A stretch of 64,000 bases of DNA from Affinundibacterium nitidum (lineage in GTDB: Bacteria; Pseudomonadota; Gammaproteobacteria; Burkholderiales; Burkholderiaceae_D): contig NZ_JACOFZ010000001.1 in NCBI RefSeq assembly GCF_014284155.1, forward strand, positions 1,134,545 to 1,198,544. Direction: 5' to 3'. Numbering within the stretch: the first letter of the stretch is position 1; every line of letters begins with the position of its first letter. The notes below the pieces were generated by a model. The model made no database searches. It was not told the DNA's origin and was given only the letters and a program-made list of their open reading frames with translations. The translations under genes and the position numbers were made by a program. Below are positions 19,027 to 28,195 of this stretch, piece by piece.

Positions 19027-20568
19027 TTAATCGAGGTACAAGTGTGAATACAAATCAGCACATTGTGCGCTCAAAGCACCATCTACTACCAAGTTTTTCG
19101 CGGCTTCGATATCAGGTGCAAAGAAACGATCTTTATCATAGAACGCCACTTTTGAACGCAATAAGGCATGCACCGTACTGAGGCTAGAAGAGGTTTTCAG
19201 CGGCGCATGGAAATCCACACCTTGCGCCGCTGCCAATAATTCGATACCAACGATGGTTGCCGTATTGTGCGCCATCTCATGCAAGCGACGTCCCGCATAG
19301 GTCGCCATACTGACGTGATCTTCTTGATTCGCGGATGTCGGAATCGTATCGACACTGGCTGGATGCGCATGAGATTTATTTTCTGACGCCAATGCAGCTG
19401 CAGTCACGTGAGCAATCATGAAGCCAGAATTCAAGCCAGACGACGGCACCAAGAACGGTGGCAAGCCCGAAATTGAAGAGTCGATCAACAAGGCGATACG
19501 ACGCTCAGAAATCGAGCCGATTTCAGCAATCGCCAAAGCCAAGGTATCGGCTGCAAAAGCTACTGGTTCGGCATGGAAGTTACCACCCGAAATCACTTCA
19601 TTGGTATCGACAAACACCAAAGGATTATCCGTCACCGCATTCGCTTCCGTGAGCAAAGTACGTGCTGCATTATTGATGATATCAAGACAGGCGCCCATCA
19701 CTTGTGGTTGGCAACGCAAGCAGTATGGATCTTGGACACGTTCGTCGTTGACCAAATGCGATTGGCGAATTTCGCTACCACTGAGCAATGTGCGATAAAT
19801 ATTTGCAGTCGCGATTTGACCTGGCTGACCACGCACGGCATGAATGCGTGGATCAAATGGCGCATCGCTGCCTTTCGCAGCATCGACTGACAAAGCGCCA
19901 GTGATCGTCGCGGCCTCTAATAAACGCTCGGCCAAGAACAAACCATTCAAAGCCAAAGCGGTAGAGACTTGAGTGCCGTTAATCAACGCTAGGCCTTCTT
20001 TCGCTGCCAATACTACCGGCGTGATGCCTGCCTTCGCTAATGCTTCTTTTGCATCAACCATTTTGCCATCGACACGTACTTGGCCTTCACCCATGATGGC
20101 CAAAGTCATATGCGACAAAGGAGCCAAATCGCCAGAGGCACCAACTGATCCTTTGACTGGAATCGCAGGCATGATACCGGCGTTATACGCTGCAATCATG
20201 GTATCGATGACCGATGCACGAATACCAGAAAAACCACGCGCCAAACTGGCAATCTTCATGGCGATAATCAAACGCACGACTTCGTCCGAAATCAATTCGC
20301 CAGAGCCGACAGAATGCGACAAAATCAAATTCTTCTGCAAGAGTTCTAGATCTTCATCTGGAATGCGTGTCTTGGCTAATTTGCCGAAGCCCGTATTGAT
20401 ACCATAGGCTGCGTCACCTTTAGCAACGATGCGATCTATCGTTGCCGAAGATTCATTGATCGCAGAATAAGCAGATTCCGCCAATGCGAGTTTAAAAGGC
20501 TTTTGCCAAATAGCGCGTAAGTCAGCGAGTTTGAATTGGCCTGGTTGAATGGTGAAAGTTGTACTCAT
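19027..20568 (-). CDS. hutH: Histidine ammonia-lyase
   Basis: First enzyme of histidine catabolism: L-histidine to trans-urocanate plus ammonia. The 513-aa product has the Ala144-Ser145-Gly146 triad in [15 protein letters not shown], which cyclises to the MIO prosthetic group. [11 protein letters not shown] (near 55-65) is the other lyase signature. It lies 19 bp downstream of hutU on the same strand, so the two are cotranscribed. Confidence 0.97.
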   Translation of the reverse strand: MSTTFTIQPGQFKLADLRAIWQKPFKLALAESAYSAINESSATIDRIVAKGDAAYGINTGFGKLAKTRIPDEDLELLQKNLILSHSVGSGELISDEVVRLIIAMKIASLARGFSGIRASVIDTMIAAYNAGIMPAIPVKGSVGASGDLAPLSHMTLAIMGEGQVRVDGKMVDAKEALAKAGITPVVLAAKEGLALINGTQVSTALALNGLFLAERLLEAATITGALSVDAAKGSDAPFDPRIHAVRGQPGQIATANIYRTLLSGSEIRQSHLVNDERVQDPYCLRCQPQVMGACLDIINNAARTLLTEANAVTDNPLVFVDTNEVISGGNFHAEPVAFAADTLALAIAEIGSISERRIALLIDSSISGLPPFLVPSSGLNSGFMIAHVTAAALASENKSHAHPASVDTIPTSANQEDHVSMATYAGRRLHEMAHNTATIVGIELLAAAQGVDFHAPLKTSSSLSTVHALLRSKVAFYDKDRFFAPDIEAAKNLVVDGALSAQCADLYSHLYLD

Positions 20569-20587
20569 GTTTTGTCCTTTATTTTAA

Positions 20588-22279
20588 TTATTTAATCATC
20601 GGCAAATTCAAGTCATTGCGTTTCGCACAGGCGACTGCCTGCTCGTAACCGGCATCGGCATGACGCATGACACCAGAACCGCAGTCGTTGACTAACACAC
20701 GTGCTAGGCGTTTCGCGGCAGCGTCAGTACCGTCCGCGACAATCACCATGCCGGAATGCTGGGAATAACCCATGCCCACACCGCCACCATGATGCAAAGA
20801 CACCCAACTCGCGCCACCAGCCGTGTTCAACAAAGCGTTCAACAAAGGCCAGTCAGACACCGCATCGGTACCATCTTTCATGCCTTCAGTTTCACGATTT
20901 GGGCTAGAGACTGAGCCGGTATCCAAGTGATCACGACCGATAACGATAGGCGCTTTCAACTCACCGTTCTTCACCATTTCATTGAAAGCCAGTCCAGCGA
21001 TATGACGCTCACCCAAGCCCAACCAACAAATACGGGCTGGCAAACCTTGGAAGGCAATGCGTTCGCTTGCCATATCCAACCACTTATGTACGCCTTTGTT
21101 TTCTGGGAATAATTCTTTGATTTTGGCATCGGTCTTACGAATATCTTCCGGATCGCCAGACAAGGCTACCCAACGGAATGGGCCTTTGCCATCGCAGAAT
21201 AAGGGACGAATATAAGCTGGAACAAAACCTGGAAAATCAAAAGCATTCTTTACACCTGTATCGAAGGCCACTTGACGAATATTATTGCCGTAGTCGACCG
21301 TTGGAATACCCATCGCATGGAAGTCCAACATTGCTTGTACATGTACGGCGCAGGCTTGTGCAGCATCTGCGGTCAATTTCGCATGTTGACTTGCGTCTTT
21401 TTGCGCTTCTTTCCATTGCTCGACAGTCCAACTGATAGGCAAATATCCATTGATCAGATCATGTGCAGAAGTTTGGTCCGTGACGAGATCAGGCTTCAAG
21501 CCGCCGGCTTTGGCGCGTTTCACTAACTCGGGCAAAATTTCGGCGGCATTACCGAGCAAAGCAATCGAGATCGCATCTTTACGCGCCGTGTGGAATTTAA
21601 TCAGTTCGATCGCATCGTCGAGATCTTTCGCTTGCTTATCGACATAGCGAGTACGCAAACGGAAATCGATACTCGATTGCTGGCATTCGATATTCAAAGA
21701 CACCGCGCCTGCGAAGGTCGCTGCTAACGGTTGCGCACCGCCCATACCACCCAAGCCCGCCGTCAAAATCCAACGTCCGCCCCAATCACCACCGAAGTGT
21801 TGGCGGCCTGCTTCAGCAAAAGTTTCGTAAGTACCTTGCACGATACCTTGGGTACCGATATAAATCCAGCTACCGGCAGTCATTTGCCCGTACATGAACA
21901 AGCCTTTGCGGTCGAGTTCATTGAAATGTTCCCAATTCGCCCATTTTGGTACCAAGTTGGAATTGGCGATCAAAACACGTGGGGAATCTGGTGTCGTTTT
22001 GAATACACCGACTGGCTTACCCGATTGAATCAACAGCGTTTCATCTTCGTCGAGCTCTTTCAAGCTGGCGAGGATTTGGTCAAAGCATTCCCAATTGCGT
22101 GCAGCGCGGCCAATGCCGCCATACACCACTAAATGTTTTGGATTTTCCGCGACTTCTTTATCAAGATTATTTTGCAGCATGCGGTAAGCCGCTTCGGCCA
22201 CCCATGTCTTACACACTTTTTCAGCACCGCGTGGCGCACGGATTTCGCGACTCGCATCCCAGCGTGGATCTTGATTCAT
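20588..22279 (-). CDS. hutU: Urocanate hydratase
   Basis: Second step: hydrates urocanate to 4-imidazolone-5-propanoate using tightly bound NAD+ as electrophile. The 563-aa product begins [18 protein letters not shown]. It shows [15 protein letters not shown] near 47-61, [14 protein letters not shown] near 165-178 (the NAD-binding glycine-rich loop) and the C-terminal [22 protein letters not shown]. The open frame continues 76 codons upstream without family similarity. The start at 22277-22279 is preferred because GGGAGAAG lies just upstream. It is the first gene of the hut unit. A HutC-type palindrome is 118 bp upstream. Confidence 0.96.
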   Translation of the reverse strand: MNQDPRWDASREIRAPRGAEKVCKTWVAEAAYRMLQNNLDKEVAENPKHLVVYGGIGRAARNWECFDQILASLKELDEDETLLIQSGKPVGVFKTTPDSPRVLIANSNLVPKWANWEHFNELDRKGLFMYGQMTAGSWIYIGTQGIVQGTYETFAEAGRQHFGGDWGGRWILTAGLGGMGGAQPLAATFAGAVSLNIECQQSSIDFRLRTRYVDKQAKDLDDAIELIKFHTARKDAISIALLGNAAEILPELVKRAKAGGLKPDLVTDQTSAHDLINGYLPISWTVEQWKEAQKDASQHAKLTADAAQACAVHVQAMLDFHAMGIPTVDYGNNIRQVAFDTGVKNAFDFPGFVPAYIRPLFCDGKGPFRWVALSGDPEDIRKTDAKIKELFPENKGVHKWLDMASERIAFQGLPARICWLGLGERHIAGLAFNEMVKNGELKAPIVIGRDHLDTGSVSSPNRETEGMKDGTDAVSDWPLLNALLNTAGGASWVSLHHGGGVGMGYSQHSGMVIVADGTDAAAKRLARVLVNDCGSGVMRHADAGYEQAVACAKRNDLNLPMIK

Positions 22280-22601
22280 ACACTTCTCCCTCAGATAAAG
22301 AATGAATTTCAAACGCCATAGGGTCAACACACGAAGCAAAACAAGAAGCAAAGCAAACGACAACTTCGTACCACTATAGCCGACAGCAATTAGTTTAAGT
22401 TGTATATACAACTTCTGCAAGCAGTATTTTTGCGTTTTCTGATCAAGAAGATAAAAGATAGATTTTTCGTCAATGATATGCCGCAAACTAATGCCGAAGA
22501 GAAACAATTCGTACCAAAGTATGCACCTTTATCGCGCAATTAAAGCCTAGACTCATCTCGCTAATTTGGGTTTCCCTTTTGCTTTCCAAACGGAGAATAT
22601 G
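22280..22601. other. Divergent regulatory region between hutU and the PAS chemoreceptor
   Basis: 322 bp without a credible gene. It carries the putative HutC operator (22397-22414) and, on the minus strand, a -10-like TATAGT (complement of 22373-22378) that would place the operator over the hutU -35 region. Because the region is shared, the chemoreceptor gene may be under the same control. Confidence 0.55.
22397..22414. promoter_or_regulatory. Putative HutC operator (perfect 18-bp palindrome)
   Basis: AAGTTGTATATACAACTT is a perfect palindrome. HutC of Pseudomonas and related bacteria binds sites built on TGTATATACA-type cores and is released by urocanate. The HutC homologue is encoded 2 kb away. 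Position just upstream of a -10-like TATAGT of hutU fits repression. The match of motif, regulator and target is strong, but binding is not shown here. Confidence 0.82.
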
Positions 22602-24254
22602 ATGCGTTTGAATACACCAGTTACCAACACCGAAATATTTATCGCAGAAGGCCAATCCATCGTTTCCGCCACCGACCTAGCCGGCAATATCACCTATGCC
22701 AACCCCTACTTTGTAGAGATCAGTGGCTTTGATGTCAGTGAATTGATGGGTGCCCCTCAGAATGTTCTGCGCCATCCCGATATGCCCAAAGAAGCTTTTG
22801 CTGACATGTGGAGCACCATCAAGACTGGAAATCCATGGACAGGCCTTGTCAAAAATCGGACAAAAAATGGTGACTTTTACTGGGTACTGGCGAACGTCAC
22901 TCCCGTCATCGAAAATGGTCGTCCCATCGGTTACATGTCGGTGCGTACCCGCCCTTCGCGCGACCAAGTGAGTGCTACATCAAAGATATATGAAGAGATC
23001 CGCAATGGTAACCCTCGTCAACTCAAGATACGGCATGGCGCAGTGATTATTCCGAGCCTTCTGGGTCTGATCAAAAGCAAAATGCAACTGAGTCTGAACG
23101 CGAGCTTGACTATCACAATGAGCTTGGCGATCTTGAGTGGGCTATTGAGCTTTTCAAACACCATGAACGCATCGATTCCAACGTCATTAATTGCCGCAAG
23201 TGCCCTTGCGTCTATGTTGAGCGCCGGTGTACTTTGGTGGAAGCTTGCCCATACTTTGGGGTCAATTCGCATCGTTACCAAACAAGTACAAGCCATTGCC
23301 GGTGGCGACTTAACTGTCGATATTGAAACGACAGGCAACGATGAAATTGGCATCCTCACACGATCCTTACGCCAGCTAAAAATCAATCTGTACTCTGTGG
23401 TCGGCGATATCCGCATGAATTTCGGCAAAATGAGTGAAGCGACCAGTGAGATTGCGAATGGCAATATGGATTTGTCCGCTAGGACTGAATCTCAGGCCTC
23501 TTCGTTGGAAGAAACCGCATCGAGCATGGAGGAACTGGCTTCGACCGTGGAACAAAATTCAACTAATGCAAAGCAAGCCAATAGTGTTGCTGATACTGCA
23601 TCTGAGCAAGCTATCGCTGGAGGGCGCATTGTCAGCAAGGTCGTCGATACGATGCGAGGTATTAATGACTCATCCAAGAAAATCGTCGACATCATTAGTA
23701 TCATCGACGGCATCGCGTTTCAAACCAATATCTTAGCTTTAAATGCCGCCGTCGAAGCGGCAAGGGCTGGAGAACAAGGCCGTGGTTTTGCCGTGGTTGC
23801 AAACGAAGTTCGCACCCTAGCGCAACGCAGTGCCGCAGCAGCGAAAGAAATTACACAGCTGATCCACTCTTCTGTCGATCAGATTAACAATGGCAGCAAA
23901 TATGCTGACCAAGCAGGGACCTCGATGGAAGACATTATTGAATCAGTGCAAAAAGTTGCCACTATCATGGCAGAAATTAGTTTTGCTTCACGAGAGCAGA
24001 GTCAAGGAATTTCGCAAGTCAACGATGCCATTACCCAAATGGACAATGTTACGCAGCAGAATGCAGCCATGGTAGAAGAAGCTGCTGCCGCAGCAGGTAG
24101 TCTGCAAGAACAAACCCAAACTGTGACCAATGCCTTAGCACTTTTCAAACTTAGCTCGACTCGCACCGCGAGCGAGGAAATAGCTCGATCAGTTCAACGA
24201 GAAACCAGCGCCAAAAGGGTAAATTCTGGCCGCAAAGTCGCATTACTCAACTAA
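22602..24254 (+). CDS. PAS domain-containing methyl-accepting chemotaxis protein (Aer-like)
   Basis: 550 aa. An N-terminal PAS domain (about 10-110: RLNTPVTNTEIFIAEGQSIVS, then NVLRHPDMPKEAFADMW and NGDFYWVLANVTPV) resembles Aer, which holds FAD. It is followed by two closely spaced hydrophobic segments (about 160-215), a HAMP-like region and the signalling domain with the tip [33 protein letters not shown] near 373-405. There is no periplasmic sensor domain, so it senses internal state (redox/energy or a small molecule). GGAGA lies 5 nt before the ATG at 22602; an ATG 3 nt upstream is too close to it. It is divergent from hutU and upstream of hutC, which suggests a link to histidine metabolism. 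Confidence 0.9.
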   Translation: MRLNTPVTNTEIFIAEGQSIVSATDLAGNITYANPYFVEISGFDVSELMGAPQNVLRHPDMPKEAFADMWSTIKTGNPWTGLVKNRTKNGDFYWVLANVTPVIENGRPIGYMSVRTRPSRDQVSATSKIYEEIRNGNPRQLKIRHGAVIIPSLLGLIKSKMQLSLNASLTITMSLAILSGLLSFSNTMNASIPTSLIAASALASMLSAGVLWWKLAHTLGSIRIVTKQVQAIAGGDLTVDIETTGNDEIGILTRSLRQLKINLYSVVGDIRMNFGKMSEATSEIANGNMDLSARTESQASSLEETASSMEELASTVEQNSTNAKQANSVADTASEQAIAGGRIVSKVVDTMRGINDSSKKIVDIISIIDGIAFQTNILALNAAVEAARAGEQGRGFAVVANEVRTLAQRSAAAAKEITQLIHSSVDQINNGSKYADQAGTSMEDIIESVQKVATIMAEISFASREQSQGISQVNDAITQMDNVTQQNAAMVEEAAAAAGSLQEQTQTVTNALALFKLSSTRTASEEIARSVQRETSAKRVNSGRKVALLN

Positions 24255-24321
24255 ACTCATCACGCCACTCTCCGATCTGAAGCTAGGCAGCCAAGGGTCG
24301 GAGTCCATGTCCAAATAGACT

Positions 24322-24339
24322 TTGGTAACTTTGTACCAA
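24322..24339. promoter_or_regulatory. Inverted repeat upstream of hutC, candidate autoregulatory site
   Basis: TTGGTA (24322-24327), 6 bp, TACCAA (24334-24339), 58 bp before the hutC start. The internal CTTTGTACCAAG is loosely like a HutC half-site. GntR repressors commonly bind their own promoters. The similarity to the hutU operator is partial, so the assignment is tentative. Confidence 0.4.
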
Positions 24340-24397
24340 GCTCGTGTTACCATTCGTGGCAAGCTAAATCTGAGTTCATTTAACCACGAAATCGCTC

Positions 24398-25114
24398 ATG
24401 AGCCACGACACACCCTTGGAAGCCGTTCCGGTTTTCCAGCGCATCAAAAATTATTTACTAAAAGAAATCCAAACTGGAACATGGAAGGAAGGCGACGCTA
24501 TCCCCTCGGAAGCCGCTTTGGCACAAAAATTTAATGTTTCACGCATGACGGTGAATCGTGCAGTAAGGGAATTAACAAGCGAACAGATTTTGCATCGAGT
24601 TCAAGGCTCAGGCACCTATGTCGCCCAGCAAAAATATCAAGCGACCCTGGTAGAAATTAAAAGTATTGCGGAAGAAGTGCGCTCGCGTGGCCACGTGCAT
24701 CGCAGCGAACTACATGAGCTGATCGCCTATCCCGCCGATGAAAAATTAGCGGCCCAGTTTCAAGTCAAAGTTGGGCACCAACTATTTCACTCTGTTATCG
24801 TTCATTTCGAAAACGAACAAGCGATTCAAGTTGAAGACCGCTGGGTTAATTCGAGCTTAGCGCCCGATTATTTACAGCAAGATTTTATTCATAAAACGCC
24901 CAACGAATATTTAGTCGCTGTCGCTCCCTTGCAGGGTGTCGACTATCGTATCGAAGCTGTACTTCCAGATCGTTCTATCGCCGATATGTTGCATATTTCA
25001 ACCAAGGAAGCGAGCCTAGTCTTGCATCGTAAGACCCGTTCGCAGAATCAAATCGCTACCATCGTCACGATGTGGCATCCAGGCAATCGCTATCAATTTA
25101 CTGGCAGCTTCTAA
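24398..25114 (+). CDS. hutC: Histidine utilisation repressor HutC (GntR family)
   Basis: 238-aa GntR regulator. The N-terminal winged helix (about 12-76) reads QRIKNYLLKEIQTGTWKEGDAIPSE, then SRMTVNRAVRELTSEQILHRVQGSGTYVA. The C-terminal UTRA ligand domain (about 95-235) contains IKSIAEEVRSRGHVHRSELHEL and RIEAVLPDRSIADML. HutC represses hut genes and is relieved by urocanate; likeness across both domains and the hut location make the call secure. It lies 143 bp after the chemoreceptor gene on the same strand, with an inverted repeat in between that may be its own operator. Confidence 0.93.
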   Translation: MSHDTPLEAVPVFQRIKNYLLKEIQTGTWKEGDAIPSEAALAQKFNVSRMTVNRAVRELTSEQILHRVQGSGTYVAQQKYQATLVEIKSIAEEVRSRGHVHRSELHELIAYPADEKLAAQFQVKVGHQLFHSVIVHFENEQAIQVEDRWVNSSLAPDYLQQDFIHKTPNEYLVAVAPLQGVDYRIEAVLPDRSIADMLHISTKEASLVLHRKTRSQNQIATIVTMWHPGNRYQFTGSF

Positions 25115-25154
25115 TTCATCTCTTTCTTTTGTTGCACCTGACAGGCATGGCACG

Positions 25155-27422
25155 ATGATGTTTCAAGTATTCACGCAAGCGCTCCTCAAACCTCTGACTT
25201 CTCGTACCAAGTCACTCCTTCTATGCGCCGCTGCATTGAGCTTATGGCCGCTCACTGGTCTTGCCCAAGAGAACAATGCGTCAGCACCAACTGCTAGCCA
25301 TGAACGCCCACGCGTTGCCTTAGTCTTATCCGGTGGTGGTGCGCGAGGTTTTGCGCATATTGGCGTTTTGCGCGTACTTAAAGAAATGCGGATTCCTGTC
25401 GACTATGTCGTTGGTACCAGTATGGGGGCCGTAGTCGGTGGCGCCTATGCGGCAGGTCGCTCGGTGGAAGATATCGAGCAAATTGTGAGAACAACGTCTT
25501 GGGATAGCGTCTTAGCTGACCGCCCAGCACGCGATGCCATCGATTTTCGTCGCCGTGAAGAAGATGTCTTATTACCGTCTCGTATCGAACTCGCAGTGAC
25601 CAAGTCCGGCATTAGCTTACCCCCTGCGGCAGCCGGCAATGCGGCTTTGGAACAAGCACTTTTGCGCTTATTGCCAAACGGGATGAAAAGTGAACATGTA
25701 AACCATTTGCCGATTCCTTTTCGGTCAGTCGCATCTGATCTCGTCACCGGTGAATTAGTCGAACTGAGTGACTCTCCCCTGTTTATCACCATGCGTGCCT
25801 CACTCGCGGTCCCTGGTATGTTTGCACCGGTTCGCGTCAATAATCGACTGGTCGTAGATGGCGGCCTCGTGCGCAATTTACCTATCGATATGGCTCATAA
25901 GATGGGTGCTGACATCATCATCGCGGTCAACGTCGGCACACCACTAGCTCAAGAAAAAGAGCTCGGAAGTGCGATTAGCGTTGCCCAACAAATGCTGCAA
26001 ATTTTGACCGAACAGAATGTACAGCGTTCACTCAAAGAATTAAAAGCACAAGACATCTTAATCGCACCCGACTTAAGCGGCATTAATTTTTTGGATTTTA
26101 GTGAACATCATAATGCGATGCTAGCGGGCGATATCGCTGCACGTCAATTGGAGCAAAAACTCAAGTCTTTAAGCGTAAGCAAAGAAGAATATGCGCGTTT
26201 TGATCAACTGCGCATGGCAGAAGGCATCATTCCTGATAAGACGCTGCGCATTGCTAAAATCGAGGTCGAGGGCACACAGCATATCAACCCGGAAATCTTG
26301 ATTCGACAATCTGGCATCCAAGTGAATGAACTGGCGAGTGAAGAAAAAGTGCGTCAAGTCAGTACAAAACTGTATGGCCGCGGCGACCTCGACCACGTTG
26401 AAATTGAGATGCAAGACCGACTTGATGAACGCGATGTGACCATCAAGACGCATGAAGCTGCGTGGGGTAAAAATCGCTTACGTTTAGGCTTGGAGCTATC
26501 TAGCGATTTTCGCGACACACATAATTTTTCGATCGGCGCGATGAATGTCTCAGCATCTCAAAATGACTGGGGTGGTGAGATTCGTTTACTCGGAAAAATA
26601 GGTTCAAATCGTGTCTTCGCAGCACAATTATTTCAACCAATGGGGCCGGGCAGCCAATGGTATGTGGCCCCCATGTTGGAGAGCGGTGCTTCTACGATTG
26701 ATCTATTTAAGATGGAAAGAAAATCTGCCCGCTTTGGTTATAAAAGTACAGGCATCGACTTACCTATCGGCTACCAACTTGGCAATTGGGGAGACCTACA
26801 GTTAGGCTTTCGCAGAGAGCGTGCGCAAGCGGAGCAGACCTTACCTGAAATTCCAGGCAATATCATAAGCACTGTACGCTCTTCCGAATATGCTCGACTG
26901 CGAATCGACACGCTTGATTCCTTGGCGTTCCCAACACGCGGTAAATTTATGACATTGGGCTGGGAACGCACTTTGGCGGAACAACCGGGCGAAAAAGCAG
27001 TGCTTAATTCTTCGATTATCGGCATGTCGGCATTCCAGAGTGGAGATTGGGCAGGTCACATCTATGGCGAATGGGCGCGTTCACAAGGCAATACAGCTCC
27101 ACTCTCACTAGGCGGATTCCTGCGACTCTCCGGCACCCCTGCAGATTCGCTTTCCAACAAAACGGTCGCGCTTGGTCGTGTCGTCATCGCCAGAAAAATC
27201 GGGGGCATGCCAGCCGCGCTTGGCGGCGCGGTACGCATGGGATTCTCTGCTGAACTTGGAGGAGGATTCGGTGAAGGAGAAGCCGTAAAATTCAGTAAGA
27301 TTAAACGCAGCGGAAGTGCCTTTGTCGCTTTTGATACGCGATTTGGCCCACTATATTTTGGCGCGGGCGCAACGCAATCAACGGGCTCTACCTTTTATTT
27401 ATTCTTGGGTCCAATTTGGTGA
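25155..27422 (+). CDS. Patatin-like phospholipase with POTRA and beta-barrel (type Vd autotransporter)
   Basis: 755 aa. A signal peptide (about 1-37) is followed by a patatin domain with oxyanion motif GGGARG (60-65), nucleophile elbow GTSMG (Ser89) and DGG (near 235). A POTRA-like region follows (about 345-420; LRIAKIEVEGTQHINPEILIRQSGI). The C-terminal 16-strand-type barrel (about 430-755) ends in aromatic TFYLFLGPIW, as needed for BAM insertion. This order is that of PlpD/FplA-type Vd secreted phospholipases; the lipase would be exposed or released. Its last 28 nt overlap the convergent regulator gene. It starts 40 bp after hutC, but a functional link is unlikely. Confidence 0.92.
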   Translation: MMFQVFTQALLKPLTSRTKSLLLCAAALSLWPLTGLAQENNASAPTASHERPRVALVLSGGGARGFAHIGVLRVLKEMRIPVDYVVGTSMGAVVGGAYAAGRSVEDIEQIVRTTSWDSVLADRPARDAIDFRRREEDVLLPSRIELAVTKSGISLPPAAAGNAALEQALLRLLPNGMKSEHVNHLPIPFRSVASDLVTGELVELSDSPLFITMRASLAVPGMFAPVRVNNRLVVDGGLVRNLPIDMAHKMGADIIIAVNVGTPLAQEKELGSAISVAQQMLQILTEQNVQRSLKELKAQDILIAPDLSGINFLDFSEHHNAMLAGDIAARQLEQKLKSLSVSKEEYARFDQLRMAEGIIPDKTLRIAKIEVEGTQHINPEILIRQSGIQVNELASEEKVRQVSTKLYGRGDLDHVEIEMQDRLDERDVTIKTHEAAWGKNRLRLGLELSSDFRDTHNFSIGAMNVSASQNDWGGEIRLLGKIGSNRVFAAQLFQPMGPGSQWYVAPMLESGASTIDLFKMERKSARFGYKSTGIDLPIGYQLGNWGDLQLGFRRERAQAEQTLPEIPGNIISTVRSSEYARLRIDTLDSLAFPTRGKFMTLGWERTLAEQPGEKAVLNSSIIGMSAFQSGDWAGHIYGEWARSQGNTAPLSLGGFLRLSGTPADSLSNKTVALGRVVIARKIGGMPAALGGAVRMGFSAELGGGFGEGEAVKFSKIKRSGSAFVAFDTRFGPLYFGAGATQSTGSTFYLFLGPIW

Positions 27423-28186
27423 ACCACACGAGTCTTGGTTGAAGCCATTGTGCTAGGACGACGTAAAGCCGTGAATGCCGAGAATTCCCAAGAGCGGAAC
27501 CCTAACATCAAGGTAAACCCATCACGGTCTTCTGGAAGCAAGCGTCTATCTTCTTGCTGAAGCCGCGCAATTTCTGCCGCCAACTGTTGGATTTTTGTTT
27601 GAATTTCACGTGCGCTATTTTGTGACAAGCGTGCCGGCACACACATCAAAGTTTCACCATTCCCATCGAAACGGCCATCAAAATAATCTGAAACAACTTT
27701 CTCCTTAAAGAAAGTTTGAATTGGTCCATCTGCACGCCAACGGAATGCCGGCGAAACACGAAGGCGATAACGATTCATCGGCTTTAGCTCGATCACTTCA
27801 TGCTTATCTAGCTCAATCAAACATAGAACGCATTCGGCTTCGGTCAAATTATAGGTTTCGATGATTTGTTCGAAGGTCCAGTGTCCTAAGCAAGAAATCG
27901 CCACCAACAACAATTTGGGGTTTTCCATCAACGCTTTTTCTTGGGCTAGCGTCAAATTGTCTGCCTGCGGTGTCACATCGGCTGCTTGTCGCAATACATC
28001 TTCTAGGGAAATGTCGGCGACTTTGCAAATTTGAGCCATACGTGACAAGGTCATATCCTTTTGCCCAAACATGCGTTTGATGCTCGACTCGCTCATATCA
28101 ATCAAGTTTGCTAACTGCTTATACGTCATGCCAACTCGGCGCAACTCTGTACGCAATACATCGAGTAATAATTCTGGAGAACTCAT
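27395..28186 (-). CDS. XRE-family helix-turn-helix regulator
   Basis: 263 aa. An N-terminal HTH (about 8-65: LRTELRRVGMTYKQLANLIDMSESSIKRMFGQ) is followed by a long region of unknown fold. A winged-helix-like part (about 95-150, CLGHWTFEQIIETYNLTEAECVLCLIEL) is visible, then a charged coiled stretch (about 195-220). Such proteins recur in Burkholderiales without a known ligand. It starts 9 bp after the metzincin-like gene with AGAGG 7 nt before the ATG, so the two are cotranscribed. The 3' end overlaps the patatin gene by 28 nt in convergent orientation, so the last nine codons of both genes use the same DNA. Confidence 0.85.
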   Translation of the reverse strand: MSSPELLLDVLRTELRRVGMTYKQLANLIDMSESSIKRMFGQKDMTLSRMAQICKVADISLEDVLRQAADVTPQADNLTLAQEKALMENPKLLLVAISCLGHWTFEQIIETYNLTEAECVLCLIELDKHEVIELKPMNRYRLRVSPAFRWRADGPIQTFFKEKVVSDYFDGRFDGNGETLMCVPARLSQNSAREIQTKIQQLAAEIARLQQEDRRLLPEDRDGFTLMLGFRSWEFSAFTALRRPSTMASTKTRVVHQIGPKNK

Positions 28187-28195
28187 GTTAAACCT

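Noticed and set aside
22280-22507. N-terminal extension of hutU (76 codons)
   Set aside because: No family similarity, crosses the HutC-type palindrome, and a good ribosome-binding site precedes the internal ATG at 22279.
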